DNA of 64,000 bases from Vibrio penaeicida. GTDB lineage: Bacteria > Pseudomonadota > Gammaproteobacteria > Enterobacterales > Vibrionaceae. The notes below the pieces were generated by a model. The model did not search any database. It saw nothing but the letters and a program-made list of their open reading frames with translations, and was not told the DNA's origin. Positions 38,267 to 48,100 of this stretch are shown in pieces (positions within the stretch are counted from its first letter, which is position 1; each line of letters starts with the position of its first letter). The translations under genes were made by a program, and so were the position numbers. The DNA lies in the NCBI RefSeq assembly GCF_019977755.1, contig NZ_AP025144.1, positions 3,100,001 to 3,164,000 on the forward strand, read 5' to 3'.

Positions 38267-38952
38267 TGGGTGTATGGAAAAAGCTATTTACTGCGATTAA
38301 AGGTGGCGTAAACGAAGCTGCTGAAGAGGTTGCAGATAGCCAAGCACTTCGTATCTTGGATCAAGAGATCCGTGAAGCGAAAGAAGAACTCAGAAAATCA
38401 GACGAAGCGTTGGTTTCTCTGGTCGCGAAAAGAAAACTTGCTGACAACAAAGTCGTAGGTTTAGACGGCAGCATTGCAGAATACGAAGAACACGCCCGTA
38501 ACGCCATGACAAAGGGTGAGCAAGAGTTAGCTCTTGAATGTGCAGGGCGAGTAGCAGAGCTGACCAATCAACGTACTACCGAGCAAAATTACGCAGAGCA
38601 GTTCAAAGCGTCTGAGCAAAAGTTACGCGAGAACATTGCCCAGGCGAAAGACAAATTGCGTCAGCTAGAGCAGCAAGTGGATGTGATAAAAGCCAATGAA
38701 GCAGTGCAAAAAGCACAAGCTTCAGTCTCATCGACCAACGTTGGTGCGAACAGTAAAATGACCACCGCCGTGGAATCTCTTGAGCGCATTAAAAATCGTC
38801 AAGCAGAGAAACAAGCTCAGTTAGAAGCAGCGGAAGAATTGCACGAAGCGCAATCGGGCAGCAGCTTAGATAAAAAACTGGCCAATGCAGGTATTACCGC
38901 GGGGGGTAAATCTTCCGCAGAAGACGAGCTTGCTCGTATCTTAGGCAAATAA
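38266..38952 (+). CDS. yjfJ: PspA/IM30 family membrane-stress protein (YjfJ-like)
   Basis: The 228 residues are almost wholly helical coiled coil (ALRILDQEIREAKEELRKSDEA, heptad-like through about 160), typical of PspA/IM30/ESCRT-III family proteins that polymerise on membranes. Translationally coupled to the DUF2170 gene. Its partner membrane proteins downstream (K+ channel, DUF350) suggest a membrane maintenance role, inferred from context. Confidence 0.9.
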   Translation: MGVWKKLFTAIKGGVNEAAEEVADSQALRILDQEIREAKEELRKSDEALVSLVAKRKLADNKVVGLDGSIAEYEEHARNAMTKGEQELALECAGRVAELTNQRTTEQNYAEQFKASEQKLRENIAQAKDKLRQLEQQVDVIKANEAVQKAQASVSSTNVGANSKMTTAVESLERIKNRQAEKQAQLEAAEELHEAQSGSSLDKKLANAGITAGGKSSAEDELARILGK

Positions 38953-38967
38953 AGGTACATTCCTCAC

Positions 38968-39993
38968 ATGACTGTGTGGTTTACATTAAAAAGGTGGGTA
39001 TACGCCCACCTGTTTTCTCTAAGAACCAAAAGCTTACTCGGTTTAGCCGCTGGCTATGTGGTCATTTCATGGGCGTTACTCGCGTTTGCGGGCGAATCTG
39101 ACCTTACATCGAGTGTCACCGACTTTTTGTACTACATTGTTGTGACCTCATCTACCGTTGGTTACGGTGATATGTCACCAACCACGCCAATAGGTCGTTG
39201 GATTGTGGCATTGTTTGTCATCCCGTTTGGATTGGGTTTATTTGCAATATCAGTGAGTCAAATTGGGGTTTTGGTCGTCACGATGTGGCGTGCAGGCGTA
39301 TTAGGAAAACGGAGAGTAAACGTGGAAAATCATATTCTGTTGCTGGGTTGGAATGAGCAACGGACGTTGCACTTAATTCGTATGTTACAACATGAAGAAA
39401 CGGGCAGAAGACGCATCGTACTTTGTGTAAAAGCCGACATAGAAAACCCGCTTCCATCTGAAATCGACTTCGTTAAAGTCAGTGCCTTCACAGACTGTAA
39501 CGATATGGTGAAAACCAACTTGCCTGCCGCGAGTTGTGTCATCATCGATAACCCAGAAGACGACGTCACCTTATCAGCAGCCCTCTACTGCGCAAATGAA
39601 AACCCGAAAGCGCACTTACTGGCTTATTTCAAAGACGAAGCATTAAGTCGATTGCTTAAGCAGCACTGCCCGAATGCCGAGTGCATTCCATCGGTAGCCA
39701 CCGAAATGCTGGCCAAAGCCGCTGTCGACCCTGGCTCGAGCGCCCTTCATCAAGAGCTGCTGAATTCAACACAAGGCATGACTCAATATTCAGTGGCATT
39801 TCCTGCCAATGCTTCTGAAACCCAAATCAGCGAGTTATTCGATTCCTTTAAAAAGGACTATCAAGCAACCCTGATTGGTATTGATAAAGGAACAGGTATT
39901 GAGCTGAACCCCAGCTTAGATTGTGTGGTATCCGCCGGTAACACGCTTTTCTATATTGCCGATGAGCGAATTGATAACTTCAGTTGGAAATAA
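38968..39993 (+). CDS. Two-TM potassium channel with RCK/TrkA-like cytoplasmic domain
   Basis: The 341 residues have a first membrane helix (about 24-45), a pore loop with selectivity filter TVGYGDMSP (about 62-70), a second helix (about 78-105) and a Rossmann-like RCK domain (NHILLLGWNEQRTLHLIRML, about 115 onward). The filter is that of a K+ channel. It lies inside the yjf operon between the PspA-like and DUF2491 genes; E. coli lacks it at this place. Confidence 0.9.
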   Translation: MTVWFTLKRWVYAHLFSLRTKSLLGLAAGYVVISWALLAFAGESDLTSSVTDFLYYIVVTSSTVGYGDMSPTTPIGRWIVALFVIPFGLGLFAISVSQIGVLVVTMWRAGVLGKRRVNVENHILLLGWNEQRTLHLIRMLQHEETGRRRIVLCVKADIENPLPSEIDFVKVSAFTDCNDMVKTNLPAASCVIIDNPEDDVTLSAALYCANENPKAHLLAYFKDEALSRLLKQHCPNAECIPSVATEMLAKAAVDPGSSALHQELLNSTQGMTQYSVAFPANASETQISELFDSFKKDYQATLIGIDKGTGIELNPSLDCVVSAGNTLFYIADERIDNFSWK

Positions 39994-39995
39994 CC

Positions 39996-40631
39996 ATGTT
40001 TGACTGGTTTAAGAAAAAAACAGAAAAAACCGAAGAAAAGCCCAATGCTCCCGAAGTTTTAGGGCTTAGACTTGGCGGTGCTTTCGAGTTGGACGACTTA
40101 AAGTTTCGCATGCTCGAACCTGAACTCACCATTGACGGCGCATCTCGTACCCAGCTGATTCAAGCCGTCGGGGAAGTGAAGCTCGATAGTCAAACAACAC
40201 TGCTTCGATACTACACCGACGACGATGGATACATACAAGTATTGCTGAATGGCGAAGGCGACATTGGAGTATTAGAAGTGAAGCTCTTTTACTTCTATGA
40301 GACCAAGTCTATCGACCTAGAAACCACTTGGAACCGCTGGATAGAGACAGATTTGGTGCAGCCATCTCAGCAACTTGACGATCATGAGTTCACCAAGGTA
40401 TGGGATAACGACCGCCCCGTCGCGATGACAGAAAAAACCTACCACAGCAACGGAAAGATATCGGAAACCGACCAATTCATTATGCTTTATGAACGCGACG
40501 CTACCCCCGATTTAGCTGAATCGCTTGTGATCTCATGCGAAGAAAGTTTCGAAAATGGTTCGGCTGAGCGCTGCGTTACCTATATTACAGGCGTCGACCT
40601 GTCACCCACTGACTTTACTGTCATTGGATAA
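39996..40631 (+). CDS. yjfK: DUF2491 family protein (YjfK-like)
   Basis: A 211-residue soluble protein beginning MFDWFKKKTEKTEE, a charged leader before a beta-rich domain (LGLRLGGAFELDDLKFRML). Function unknown. The start at 39996 follows GGAAATAACC from the end of the channel gene; an ATG four codons earlier overlaps that gene. Confidence 0.83.
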   Translation: MFDWFKKKTEKTEEKPNAPEVLGLRLGGAFELDDLKFRMLEPELTIDGASRTQLIQAVGEVKLDSQTTLLRYYTDDDGYIQVLLNGEGDIGVLEVKLFYFYETKSIDLETTWNRWIETDLVQPSQQLDDHEFTKVWDNDRPVAMTEKTYHSNGKISETDQFIMLYERDATPDLAESLVISCEESFENGSAERCVTYITGVDLSPTDFTVIG

Positions 40632-40654
40632 CACATTTACAAGGAATTTCATTC

Positions 40655-41068
40655 ATGGAATTAGTGGCTCAATCCCTAGCGGGTTTAGTGGATTTCGTAA
40701 CATACTTTGCGATTTGTATCGCCTTCTTGATCCTGTTTAAGCTGGTCTATATCCGCTTTACGCCTTATGACGAATGGAAACTGGTCAAAGAAAATAATAT
40801 CGCTGCCGCAGTAGCACTTTCGGGCTCGTTTGTGGGTTACAGCATTTCGATCGCGGGAGCAGCATCTAACTCAGTTAACTTAGTCGATTTTGTTATCTGG
40901 GGAGTAGTCGCATTTATCGCTCAGTTACTTGCTTTTATGCTCGTTCGATTCATGTTCTTGCCTAAAATTTCCCAGCGTATTGAAGACAACGAAATCTCTG
41001 CCGGTATTGTGTTGGCAAGTGTTTCAATCGCAGTAGGTATGCTTAACGCTGCGTGTATGACTTACTAA
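40655..41068 (+). CDS. yjfL: DUF350 family inner-membrane protein (YjfL-like)
   Basis: The 137 residues have four hydrophobic segments in two DUF350 repeats (NNIAAAVALSGSFVGYSISI and later NEISAGIVLASVSIAVGML, which resemble each other). AAGGA precedes the start. Function unknown, commonly linked with YjfC-type ATP-grasp genes. Confidence 0.88.
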   Translation: MELVAQSLAGLVDFVTYFAICIAFLILFKLVYIRFTPYDEWKLVKENNIAAAVALSGSFVGYSISIAGAASNSVNLVDFVIWGVVAFIAQLLAFMLVRFMFLPKISQRIEDNEISAGIVLASVSIAVGMLNAACMTY

Positions 41069-41078
41069 GGAGCACCGG

Positions 41079-41702
41079 ATGAAACGGAGTAGAAAAGTCA
41101 TATTGCCATCCATGAAAAAGGATTGGCGACAAGCTGATGTCAGACCTCTCGTAGCGTTCATGGGGTTAGCCACCGTTACAGGTTGTTCGGACGATTCAAC
41201 GGAAGCAGAAATCTTTAGAACCGTTGAAGAGTGTAGCGATGCCCACCCTGGGTATACCCAGCAATGCCAGACCGCGTACCAAGATGCGGCAGAGCTAGCG
41301 TTGTTATCTTCACCTAGATTTAACACTCAGGACGACTGTGAATTCGATTTTACACGCGGGTGTTTTCAGCCAGAATATCAAAATTGGTTCATCCCAGCTT
41401 TGAGTGGGTTTATGTTCGCTCGCCTTACCGACTCACACTACTATTCTCGCCCCATGTACATCTACCGCAGTGGCTGGTACAGCGACGATGGTATTTGGTA
41501 CGGTTCAAGTAGCAGTAGTTACAAAAAACACAAAAAAATCAAAGTCAAAACAAACGACTTCAAAAAGCCGCCAACCGTATCTAAAACGATGTCGCGGGGC
41601 GGTTTTGGTTCTACCGTAGAAGCCAAATCCAGCTGGAGCAAATCCTCTGGTTCTAAATCTTCTTCTCGCTCAAGTGGCAAGAAGTCAGGATGGGGCGGAT
41701 AA
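41079..41702 (+). CDS. yjfM: DUF1190 family lipoprotein (YjfM-like)
   Basis: The 207 residues include a signal region ending in lipobox TVTGC (about residue 36). Several cysteines follow (EECSDAHPG, TQQCQTAY, DDCEFDFTRGCF), and the C-terminal 50 residues are a Ser/Lys/Gly low-complexity tail (SSGSKSSSRSSGKKSG). AAGGAG before the start. In this operon the DUF1190 protein may be the substrate or partner of the ATP-grasp enzyme that follows; this is inference. Confidence 0.83.
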   Translation: MKRSRKVILPSMKKDWRQADVRPLVAFMGLATVTGCSDDSTEAEIFRTVEECSDAHPGYTQQCQTAYQDAAELALLSSPRFNTQDDCEFDFTRGCFQPEYQNWFIPALSGFMFARLTDSHYYSRPMYIYRSGWYSDDGIWYGSSSSSYKKHKKIKVKTNDFKKPPTVSKTMSRGGFGSTVEAKSSWSKSSGSKSSSRSSGKKSGWGG

Positions 41703-41809
41703 CTTCATACCATCCAAGTAGGGGGGCAAATCGTCCCCTACTTCTTTTCGCTTTTATTCATCATTAAGGTCGATAGACCTTCCATCAAAAATCTGGCGCG
41801 ATACCCCTG

Positions 41810-42973
41810 ATGCTAAGAATCGATACCAAAGAGCGCGCAAATTGGCGTGCACTTGCAAAAAAATACGGCTTTGGCTTTCACAGTATGTACGACGACCCGT
41901 ATTGGGATGAGCGAGCGTATTACCAATTTACGCTCGAGCAGATCGAACGAGACATCGAAGAGCCAACCGAAGAAATCCACCAAATGTGTTTGCAAGTCGT
42001 CGACAAAGTGGTGAACGACGAAGAACTGCTCGCGAAATTTCAGATCCCAAGCGAGATGTGGGACAACGTTCGAACGTCGTGGCGAGCCAATGAACCTTCC
42101 TTATATTCGAGGCTCGACTTTGCCTATTCAGGGAAGGGGCACGCAAAGCTTCTGGAAAACAACGCAGATACACCAACCAGCTTATACGAGACAGGGTTTT
42201 GGCAGTGGGTTTGGTTGGAAGAAAAAGTTAACGCAGGCGAATTGGACAGGCGCTCCGACCAATTTAATATTCTACAAGATTACCTGATAGACCGATTCCA
42301 TCAGCTCGCCAAATCTCAGCCCGGTCAAACGCTGCATTTCTCGTGCTGTAAAGACACAGAAGAGGACAGAGGAACGGTTCAATACTTAGAGGATTGCGCC
42401 AAAGAAGCAGGGCTCTCGACAGCGTTTGTGTTTATAGAAGACATTGGCTTGAACCAACACCACGAGTTCACGGATCTGAAAAACAGCCCGATCCGTTGGA
42501 TGTTCAAACTCTACCCATGGGAATTCATGTTCAATGAGGAGTATGCCCAACACCTTGCGGAAGCGAAAGTAAACTGGTTGGAACCTATGTGGAAATCTGT
42601 TTTGTCTAACAAAGCATTACTTCCCATGTTATGGAAAATGTTCCCAAACCACCCTAACCTGCTGCCCTCGTACTTCTCGGATGACCCTCAAGCAAATACT
42701 TTGAAAGACTACGTTGTAAAACCAATCTTCTCACGCGAAGGGGCGAATATCTCAATCTTCAAAGACGGAAAAGAAGTGGCGACAGCAGATGGACCGTATG
42801 GCGAAGAAGGGGCAATCATTCAGGCATACCATCCGCTCCCCGTATTCAATAACTGTCACACTCTTGTCGGCAGTTGGCTCGTCAACGACCGGGCAGCAGG
42901 CATGTCGATCCGAGAAGATGATTCACTCATCACCCAAGACTACGCTCGGTATGTTCCACATATCATTTTGTGA
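41810..42973 (+). CDS. yjfC: Glutathionylspermidine-synthase-like ATP-grasp enzyme (YjfC-like)
   Basis: The 387 residues match the C-terminal synthetase domain of glutathionylspermidine synthase (ERANWRALAKKYGFGFHSMY near the start, YSRLDFAYSG near 95, VKPIFSREGANISI near 303). This ATP-grasp family makes amide bonds between a carboxylate and an amine. The real substrate is unknown; the genomic setting with PspA, DUF350 and a lipoprotein points to a membrane or envelope target. No amidase domain is present, unlike E. coli Gsp. Confidence 0.88.
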   Translation: MLRIDTKERANWRALAKKYGFGFHSMYDDPYWDERAYYQFTLEQIERDIEEPTEEIHQMCLQVVDKVVNDEELLAKFQIPSEMWDNVRTSWRANEPSLYSRLDFAYSGKGHAKLLENNADTPTSLYETGFWQWVWLEEKVNAGELDRRSDQFNILQDYLIDRFHQLAKSQPGQTLHFSCCKDTEEDRGTVQYLEDCAKEAGLSTAFVFIEDIGLNQHHEFTDLKNSPIRWMFKLYPWEFMFNEEYAQHLAEAKVNWLEPMWKSVLSNKALLPMLWKMFPNHPNLLPSYFSDDPQANTLKDYVVKPIFSREGANISIFKDGKEVATADGPYGEEGAIIQAYHPLPVFNNCHTLVGSWLVNDRAAGMSIREDDSLITQDYARYVPHIIL

Positions 42974-42990
42974 TTAGAGAAGAAGAAAAA

Positions 42991-43007
42991 GCGCCTATTT
43001 TAGGCGC
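42991..43007 (-). terminator. Terminator of the Sel1/T6SS operon
   Basis: GCGCCTA and TAGGCGC around TTT; on the minus strand it is followed by TTTTTCTTCTT. It may also stop the yjf operon from the other side, though no T-run exists on the plus strand. Confidence 0.75.
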
Positions 43008-43013
43008 GTTCAA

Positions 43014-43991
43014 TTAGAACAACTCGATAGAGGTTTCATCTAGGAATAGGTTAATTTTAATATCTTTGACAAACTCTTCTACTTGGCGGTCTAATTCATT
43101 TTGTTCTTCTTGAGAAATGATTCTTCGAGTAACTCGCTTTCCCTTATCATCAAATACTGTCGCCCCATTAACTTTTACACTTTCGATTAGAAAAATCTCG
43201 TCACTCATTTTCCTTCCTCCCAGCTCACCCCAAAGTTTATTATAAAAATAAGTTTTCTCTAAGTCTTTATTATCACTATCATCTAGAAAATATTTATTTA
43301 AGAATGCTTCTGCTGCATTCGGATAACCAAGGCTCAGTGCTTTATATAGCCACTTTTCGGCTGAAATTGGATCGGTATCTTCAGTATAATAGTATAATGA
43401 AACCATTGCTGGTGCGTACCCTTTATTAGCCGCCAACTTGAGATAGCTAATTTTTTCATCATCCGAATCCCAGTACCGACTGTAATTAAAGTACCGGTAA
43501 CCACCATTTTTTGTCGCTTCTCGCGCTATTTCTTTATAAATTCCGCTACGGTAAAATGGAATGTATTCCCACCAATCTCTTCGACTTATATTAAGTGCGT
43601 ATAGTGCTTTTCCATTACCATTTTTGGCTTGATCTTCCCAAGCTTTAATTGCTTTTTCTTCCCATGTATCATCACACGCCCAACTTAAATACGAACAAGG
43701 TGAATGCATGTAGAGCTTATTTTCAAACAACATAGCCATTGCCCATGGGCTTCCCATTTCCGCTGCTTTTAAAAACGTATCACCTGCTTCAAAATGTTCG
43801 CCATTCTTGTATTGCACCACACCTAACCAATAGGTGGCGTAGGCGCTGCCTTTTCGGGATTCCTCTAAGAGTATTTCTTGTGCTTGGGTGTACTCTTTTT
43901 GATTAAAAAGTCGAATTCCTTGTTCTATTGAATCGGTTGCCCAAGAACACAGTGAAATGAATAGTAACAATATAGAAAACAATGATCTCAT
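43014..43991 (-). CDS. Exported Sel1-repeat protein, putative T6SS immunity protein 2
   Basis: The 325 residues start with a cleavable signal (MRSLFSILLLFISLCSWA) followed by helical Sel1-like repeats (YATYWLGVVQYKNGEHFEAG, AAEMGSPWAMAML, AANKGYAPAMVSLYYY, ALSLGYPNAAEAFL). It is the last gene after the T6SS cargo. Sel1 proteins often serve as immunity proteins; the signal peptide puts this one in the periplasm. The frame extends upstream to 44057, but that extension lacks a signal. Confidence 0.78.
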   Translation of the reverse strand: MRSLFSILLLFISLCSWATDSIEQGIRLFNQKEYTQAQEILLEESRKGSAYATYWLGVVQYKNGEHFEAGDTFLKAAEMGSPWAMAMLFENKLYMHSPCSYLSWACDDTWEEKAIKAWEDQAKNGNGKALYALNISRRDWWEYIPFYRSGIYKEIAREATKNGGYRYFNYSRYWDSDDEKISYLKLAANKGYAPAMVSLYYYTEDTDPISAEKWLYKALSLGYPNAAEAFLNKYFLDDSDNKDLEKTYFYNKLWGELGGRKMSDEIFLIESVKVNGATVFDDKGKRVTRRIISQEEQNELDRQVEEFVKDIKINLFLDETSIELF

Positions 43992-44025
43992 AATAAAAAT
44001 CAAGCGCCTAATTAGGGCGTTATTA

Positions 44026-45153
44026 CTAAAGATATTTTCTTGGTTCAATCTCATCAATATAAATCACAGGGGTGGATGTGCTTTTCATTTCTTCAAATAA
44101 ACTTTTGGCTTTATTAATCTCTTCTTCAGTGAATTTATCACCAGAATCAAGATATCTGTGTTCAAATTCCCAAGTTCTTACTTTACCGCCATACTCATTT
44201 TTATAGGTATTTGAAAGCATAGAAAAAGCCAAACTATAAATGAGTTTGTCTCTGTCATTTCTATAATTTTCGCCATAATAATCTAAGATAGCTAAGTCCT
44301 TATTCCCAACGAGTAACATATACTTTTCATAGATCTCTTTCTTATACTCATCAGAAAACTCTCGTTCACCATAGTGAAGCATTAAAATTGCACGAGGATA
44401 GTTATGATGTAAGATAAATCTAAGCAAATCATTCTCAATTTTTGTCCGTTCTATATCGCTTGCATCATAATAAGGAAAGGCCACTTCCATTAATGGTCTG
44501 AAATAATGATTTTTTGCACTTTCTATAACCACTTCAACGGCTTCGTTAAAGTCTTCCTTAGAGTTCCAACCTCGATATCGGCTCAATGCAAAACGCGCTT
44601 TGTAGTCTCCATTGGCTGCTCGTTCTTCTAGCAGTTTTTCAGCAAGATCGCCCCACTCTTTACTGCAATGCCTGCCCATAAAACGTTGGCACTCTTCATT
44701 GTCGCCGTCTAATTTTAGAGCTGCATAAGGGTTACCTAGTTTGGCTGCCTTTTTAAATAAGGTCGCCCCATAGGTTCCTGAAAAAGCACCGGTGGAATAA
44801 TTGATCTCTGCCAACCAAAACATGGCGGTGGTGTCACCAGCCATAACCAATGGCTCTAGAAGTTCTTGAGCTTCATCCCACCGCCCTTGCTGTACTGCCA
44901 GTAATGGCTCGTATAATTTGTCCCCTGGTCGGTAGGCACTAGAAATATATGGGTCTTTATTTGTAACTCCAACATATTCTCGACTATTTAGAAGCCTTGA
45001 GTAGACATGTGAGTTCTCTAACTGATTTATTTTAAATTCAGTTGGCAAATCCTTATAATATTTCCTACCATACATGAAAGCTAAAAATAGAAAAACAAAT
45101 ACAATAGTTGTAATGATTGTATTCATTACTATTTTTTTTATATTGTACTTCAC
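44026..45153 (-). CDS. Membrane-anchored Sel1-repeat protein, putative T6SS immunity protein 1
   Basis: The 375 residues have an N-terminal basic segment and one membrane helix (IITTIVFVFLFLAFMYG, about 12-28), then a mostly periplasmic Sel1-like helical repeat domain (QGRWDEAQELLEPLVMAG, AAKLGNPYAALKLDGDN). Start GTG at 45153 has a strong GGGAGGAAATC before it and overlaps the effector stop (GTGA). It is a paralogue of the next gene, both downstream of the large cargo protein. Confidence 0.8.
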   Translation of the reverse strand: MKYNIKKIVMNTIITTIVFVFLFLAFMYGRKYYKDLPTEFKINQLENSHVYSRLLNSREYVGVTNKDPYISSAYRPGDKLYEPLLAVQQGRWDEAQELLEPLVMAGDTTAMFWLAEINYSTGAFSGTYGATLFKKAAKLGNPYAALKLDGDNEECQRFMGRHCSKEWGDLAEKLLEERAANGDYKARFALSRYRGWNSKEDFNEAVEVVIESAKNHYFRPLMEVAFPYYDASDIERTKIENDLLRFILHHNYPRAILMLHYGEREFSDEYKKEIYEKYMLLVGNKDLAILDYYGENYRNDRDKLIYSLAFSMLSNTYKNEYGGKVRTWEFEHRYLDSGDKFTEEEINKAKSLFEEMKSTSTPVIYIDEIEPRKYL

Positions 45154-48100
45154 GTGATTTCCTCCCAAGATTTATCCTCTCTATATATACTTCGAAGTGT
45201 ATTACTCTTTTCTTTAACACTCTGCTTGCTATTTTCAGTTGATTTCTTTACAGCTCTGTAATGAATATTTCCATTTGCGTCTACGTATCTAAACAATGAA
45301 AATCCTGAGCCTATAACTTCCATCGCGTTAGCCATACTTTTTTTAATAAATTTAGCATCTTCCTCAGCTACAATTATTACATTTTCACCTTCATCATTGA
45401 GAATATTTTTTTCAACCTCTATTGAAGATATAAATCTATCAATTCTCTGCCAACTGTCGGCCAACTTTTTCCATTGAAGTAAAGGCGCTTCATTTTCTTC
45501 CAAATTGGAGTCCATCCTTATAAGCGCTTCTTCTAATTGCCGACATACTTTGTGGTTATTCTCTTTGTTTAGTACCGAAGGTTTAATCCAGTCAAATAAT
45601 TGAGCCAACGCTTTCGCCATATTGAGTTTTTCTAGAAATCTTTTCTTTTCCTCTTCAACTGATTCAAACCAACCCTTTTCTTTTGCGTTAATCAAGCAAG
45701 AAAACAGGTTACTTAGCGTCTCTGGTGGTAAGTTTTTCACCCAAGCCTGTGTACCTTTTTGAGACTTATCCAAAATATGGCGAGCGATGGTGGGCGCATA
45801 ATCTTCTTGTAGAATATCGAATTTGTAAGAGTTATAGGATGTGGCAGGAAGTAAAAGCACTTCACCTAATGTGAGCCCGAGGCAAACCGCTAGAGTTAGT
45901 TGTTGATTCAGCTCCTCAAATGCCTCATTTTTACCGTGTTCGTCCTTTTCACCAAAGAATCGAATGTATCGAAAGCCTGACTCTTTCAAAATACTCAGCA
46001 AATGCGCTATAAATCGGTCGGCATTAATGGCATTGAGTGCGAACGAGAACTTTCCTGAAACACCGGGACCACAAACCACTTTTGCCGCAGCAATGATGGT
46101 AAGTACGCCGTTATCCAGCACCAAACGAAATTCACCTGAGAAACCGATTCCGTAATTGCCCGCTAACTGTGTGCCTACACTGCCGAGCTTTAGTGTACTC
46201 CCTTTGTGTGCGACTCCTGAAATAGTCACTGTTGGTGGCCGCCAATAAACGTCGGCATTTATTTTCCCCCCAGCTTCAACACCTGCAAAAAGATCAACCT
46301 TGGCAGTAGCCTGTGCAACACCTTTTGGGATTTTCATATTGGTATCATGCACTCTTGCTGAGGCATGGGCATTTACTTGCTCGTTGTAGCTCGCGACATT
46401 AAACGCTTGTCCTCGAACGCCAATACTTCCTTGCTCCGTCGTTGAAGGACCATAGGATAGCTGAGCAGACAGATTACAACTTGCGCCTATTGTCCCATAC
46501 ACAGTGGCAGAAACCTTCATAAACAACTCGCCGCCATCGAAAATCCTTTCTTCTACAGCATCTTGTTTAGGCAATTTAGCGATGTATGGAATACTTAATC
46601 GAATACCTTCAACATCTTTGGCGGGCTGTTTAGCATCATTATTTAAAGGAAACCAAGTAGCAAAATGTAACTGACCGCTCAATAAATTGAGACGCATACC
46701 TATTGAGGCTCCACCAGTGAGGTCTCGGTTTACATCAACTCCTGTCACTTGCGTTGCAGGCAAGTTCAACGTAGCTTCAGTGCTCGAAGTGAATCGGAAA
46801 AACTGTGCTTGCGCATTGGCGATGTAGGCTGATTTCTCTTCATGCATACCGCCTTGCCAATGATAAGAATCCTGCCAGAACGCTTTTGACTCAAACTTGT
46901 CAATTTCTAATTTTAAGTTCAGTTTAGGTCCTGATAACGATGACAAAGCTCCATTTTTTATTGCCTTTAAGGCGTCTCCAAGTGTGAGCTCCGGCGCGAG
47001 TATAGGGTCTACAAGCCCGACCTTTTCTGTTACATCTTTTACGTGCCCTTTTGCTCTCGCTATTTCACTTTGCGAAGAAGGAATAAACCAGCTTGGTCCT
47101 CTTACCCAATATACGTTGCCGTCTGAAAGTAGAGAACATTCCACGACTTGTAAATCTGCTGCCCCAGAATCAGTCCGAAATAAACCTATACTCTTTCTAC
47201 TTGCGACAAATTTTGTTTCATCCCATAAAACCTGGAATGTTTTTGGTACGGTATCTCGGTTCATTCTATCCAAGTAATGATTACTTAGCTCACAGCCCTC
47301 CTTTCCTGCTCGCTCTTTCGCCATATTCTTCAAGTTTTCTAGGCGAGCTTTTGCAATTGCTTTCACCCAAACAAATTCACTGAATATATCTGGAATTGTG
47401 GAAGCAGTACTTCCCCCTTGATTAGCAAGAACCGATCTTAAATCACCAAGCCACTCAGCCAATGTTGCATCAATGGTTTCGATAACCGCTAATGTCGGAT
47501 AATAAGACCAGTTAACTTGTTTCGATTTCTCTTCAATTAGGTTCGAGCGTACTTGCGAGTCGACACCTCTTAGGCTTTGTAAGCCCAACTCCTGAGTTAG
47601 CGCCTCGCGAACATGTTGTTCATTTTCGATCTCAATCGGGACGGCTTTGTCTGAAAACCAAGCGTTTTCTCTATAATGTTTGTAGTAAGAAGAGTTGTTG
47701 AGGAAATTGGGTCCAAACTGAGTGCCACTCCCTCCAAACAGTTCATCTTTGGTAAGAATTTGCTCTTTGATAAGATAGCCATAAATATTGAGCTTATTCA
47801 GTGACTTAATAAATGAATGATACGCTCTTACTTTTTGAGGCATTCCACGAGTGATAGGTGTTTCACTAAAAATAAAATCGGCGGTTTCTTTCGCGTCTTC
47901 ATTCCAGAACTTTTTGTATTTTATCAATGCAGTAGCGTGAGAATTTAAAGACATATCTTGGTCTTTGTAAGGCCTTCCTCGAAACAGTTGTTTTACTCTG
48001 GCTGCGATGTCCTTTTGTCTTTCACTGGTAAAGTATTTTAGGTTTGTGTCGTAGACAAATGCAGTTCCATCATCACTTTTTTTGGTTTTGGCGCTTCTTT

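Noticed and set aside
41766..41781. Palindrome AAGGTCGATAGACCTT before the YjfC-like gene
   Set aside because: Resembles the MITE right end weakly, but no element structure is present. It could be an operator, with no support.
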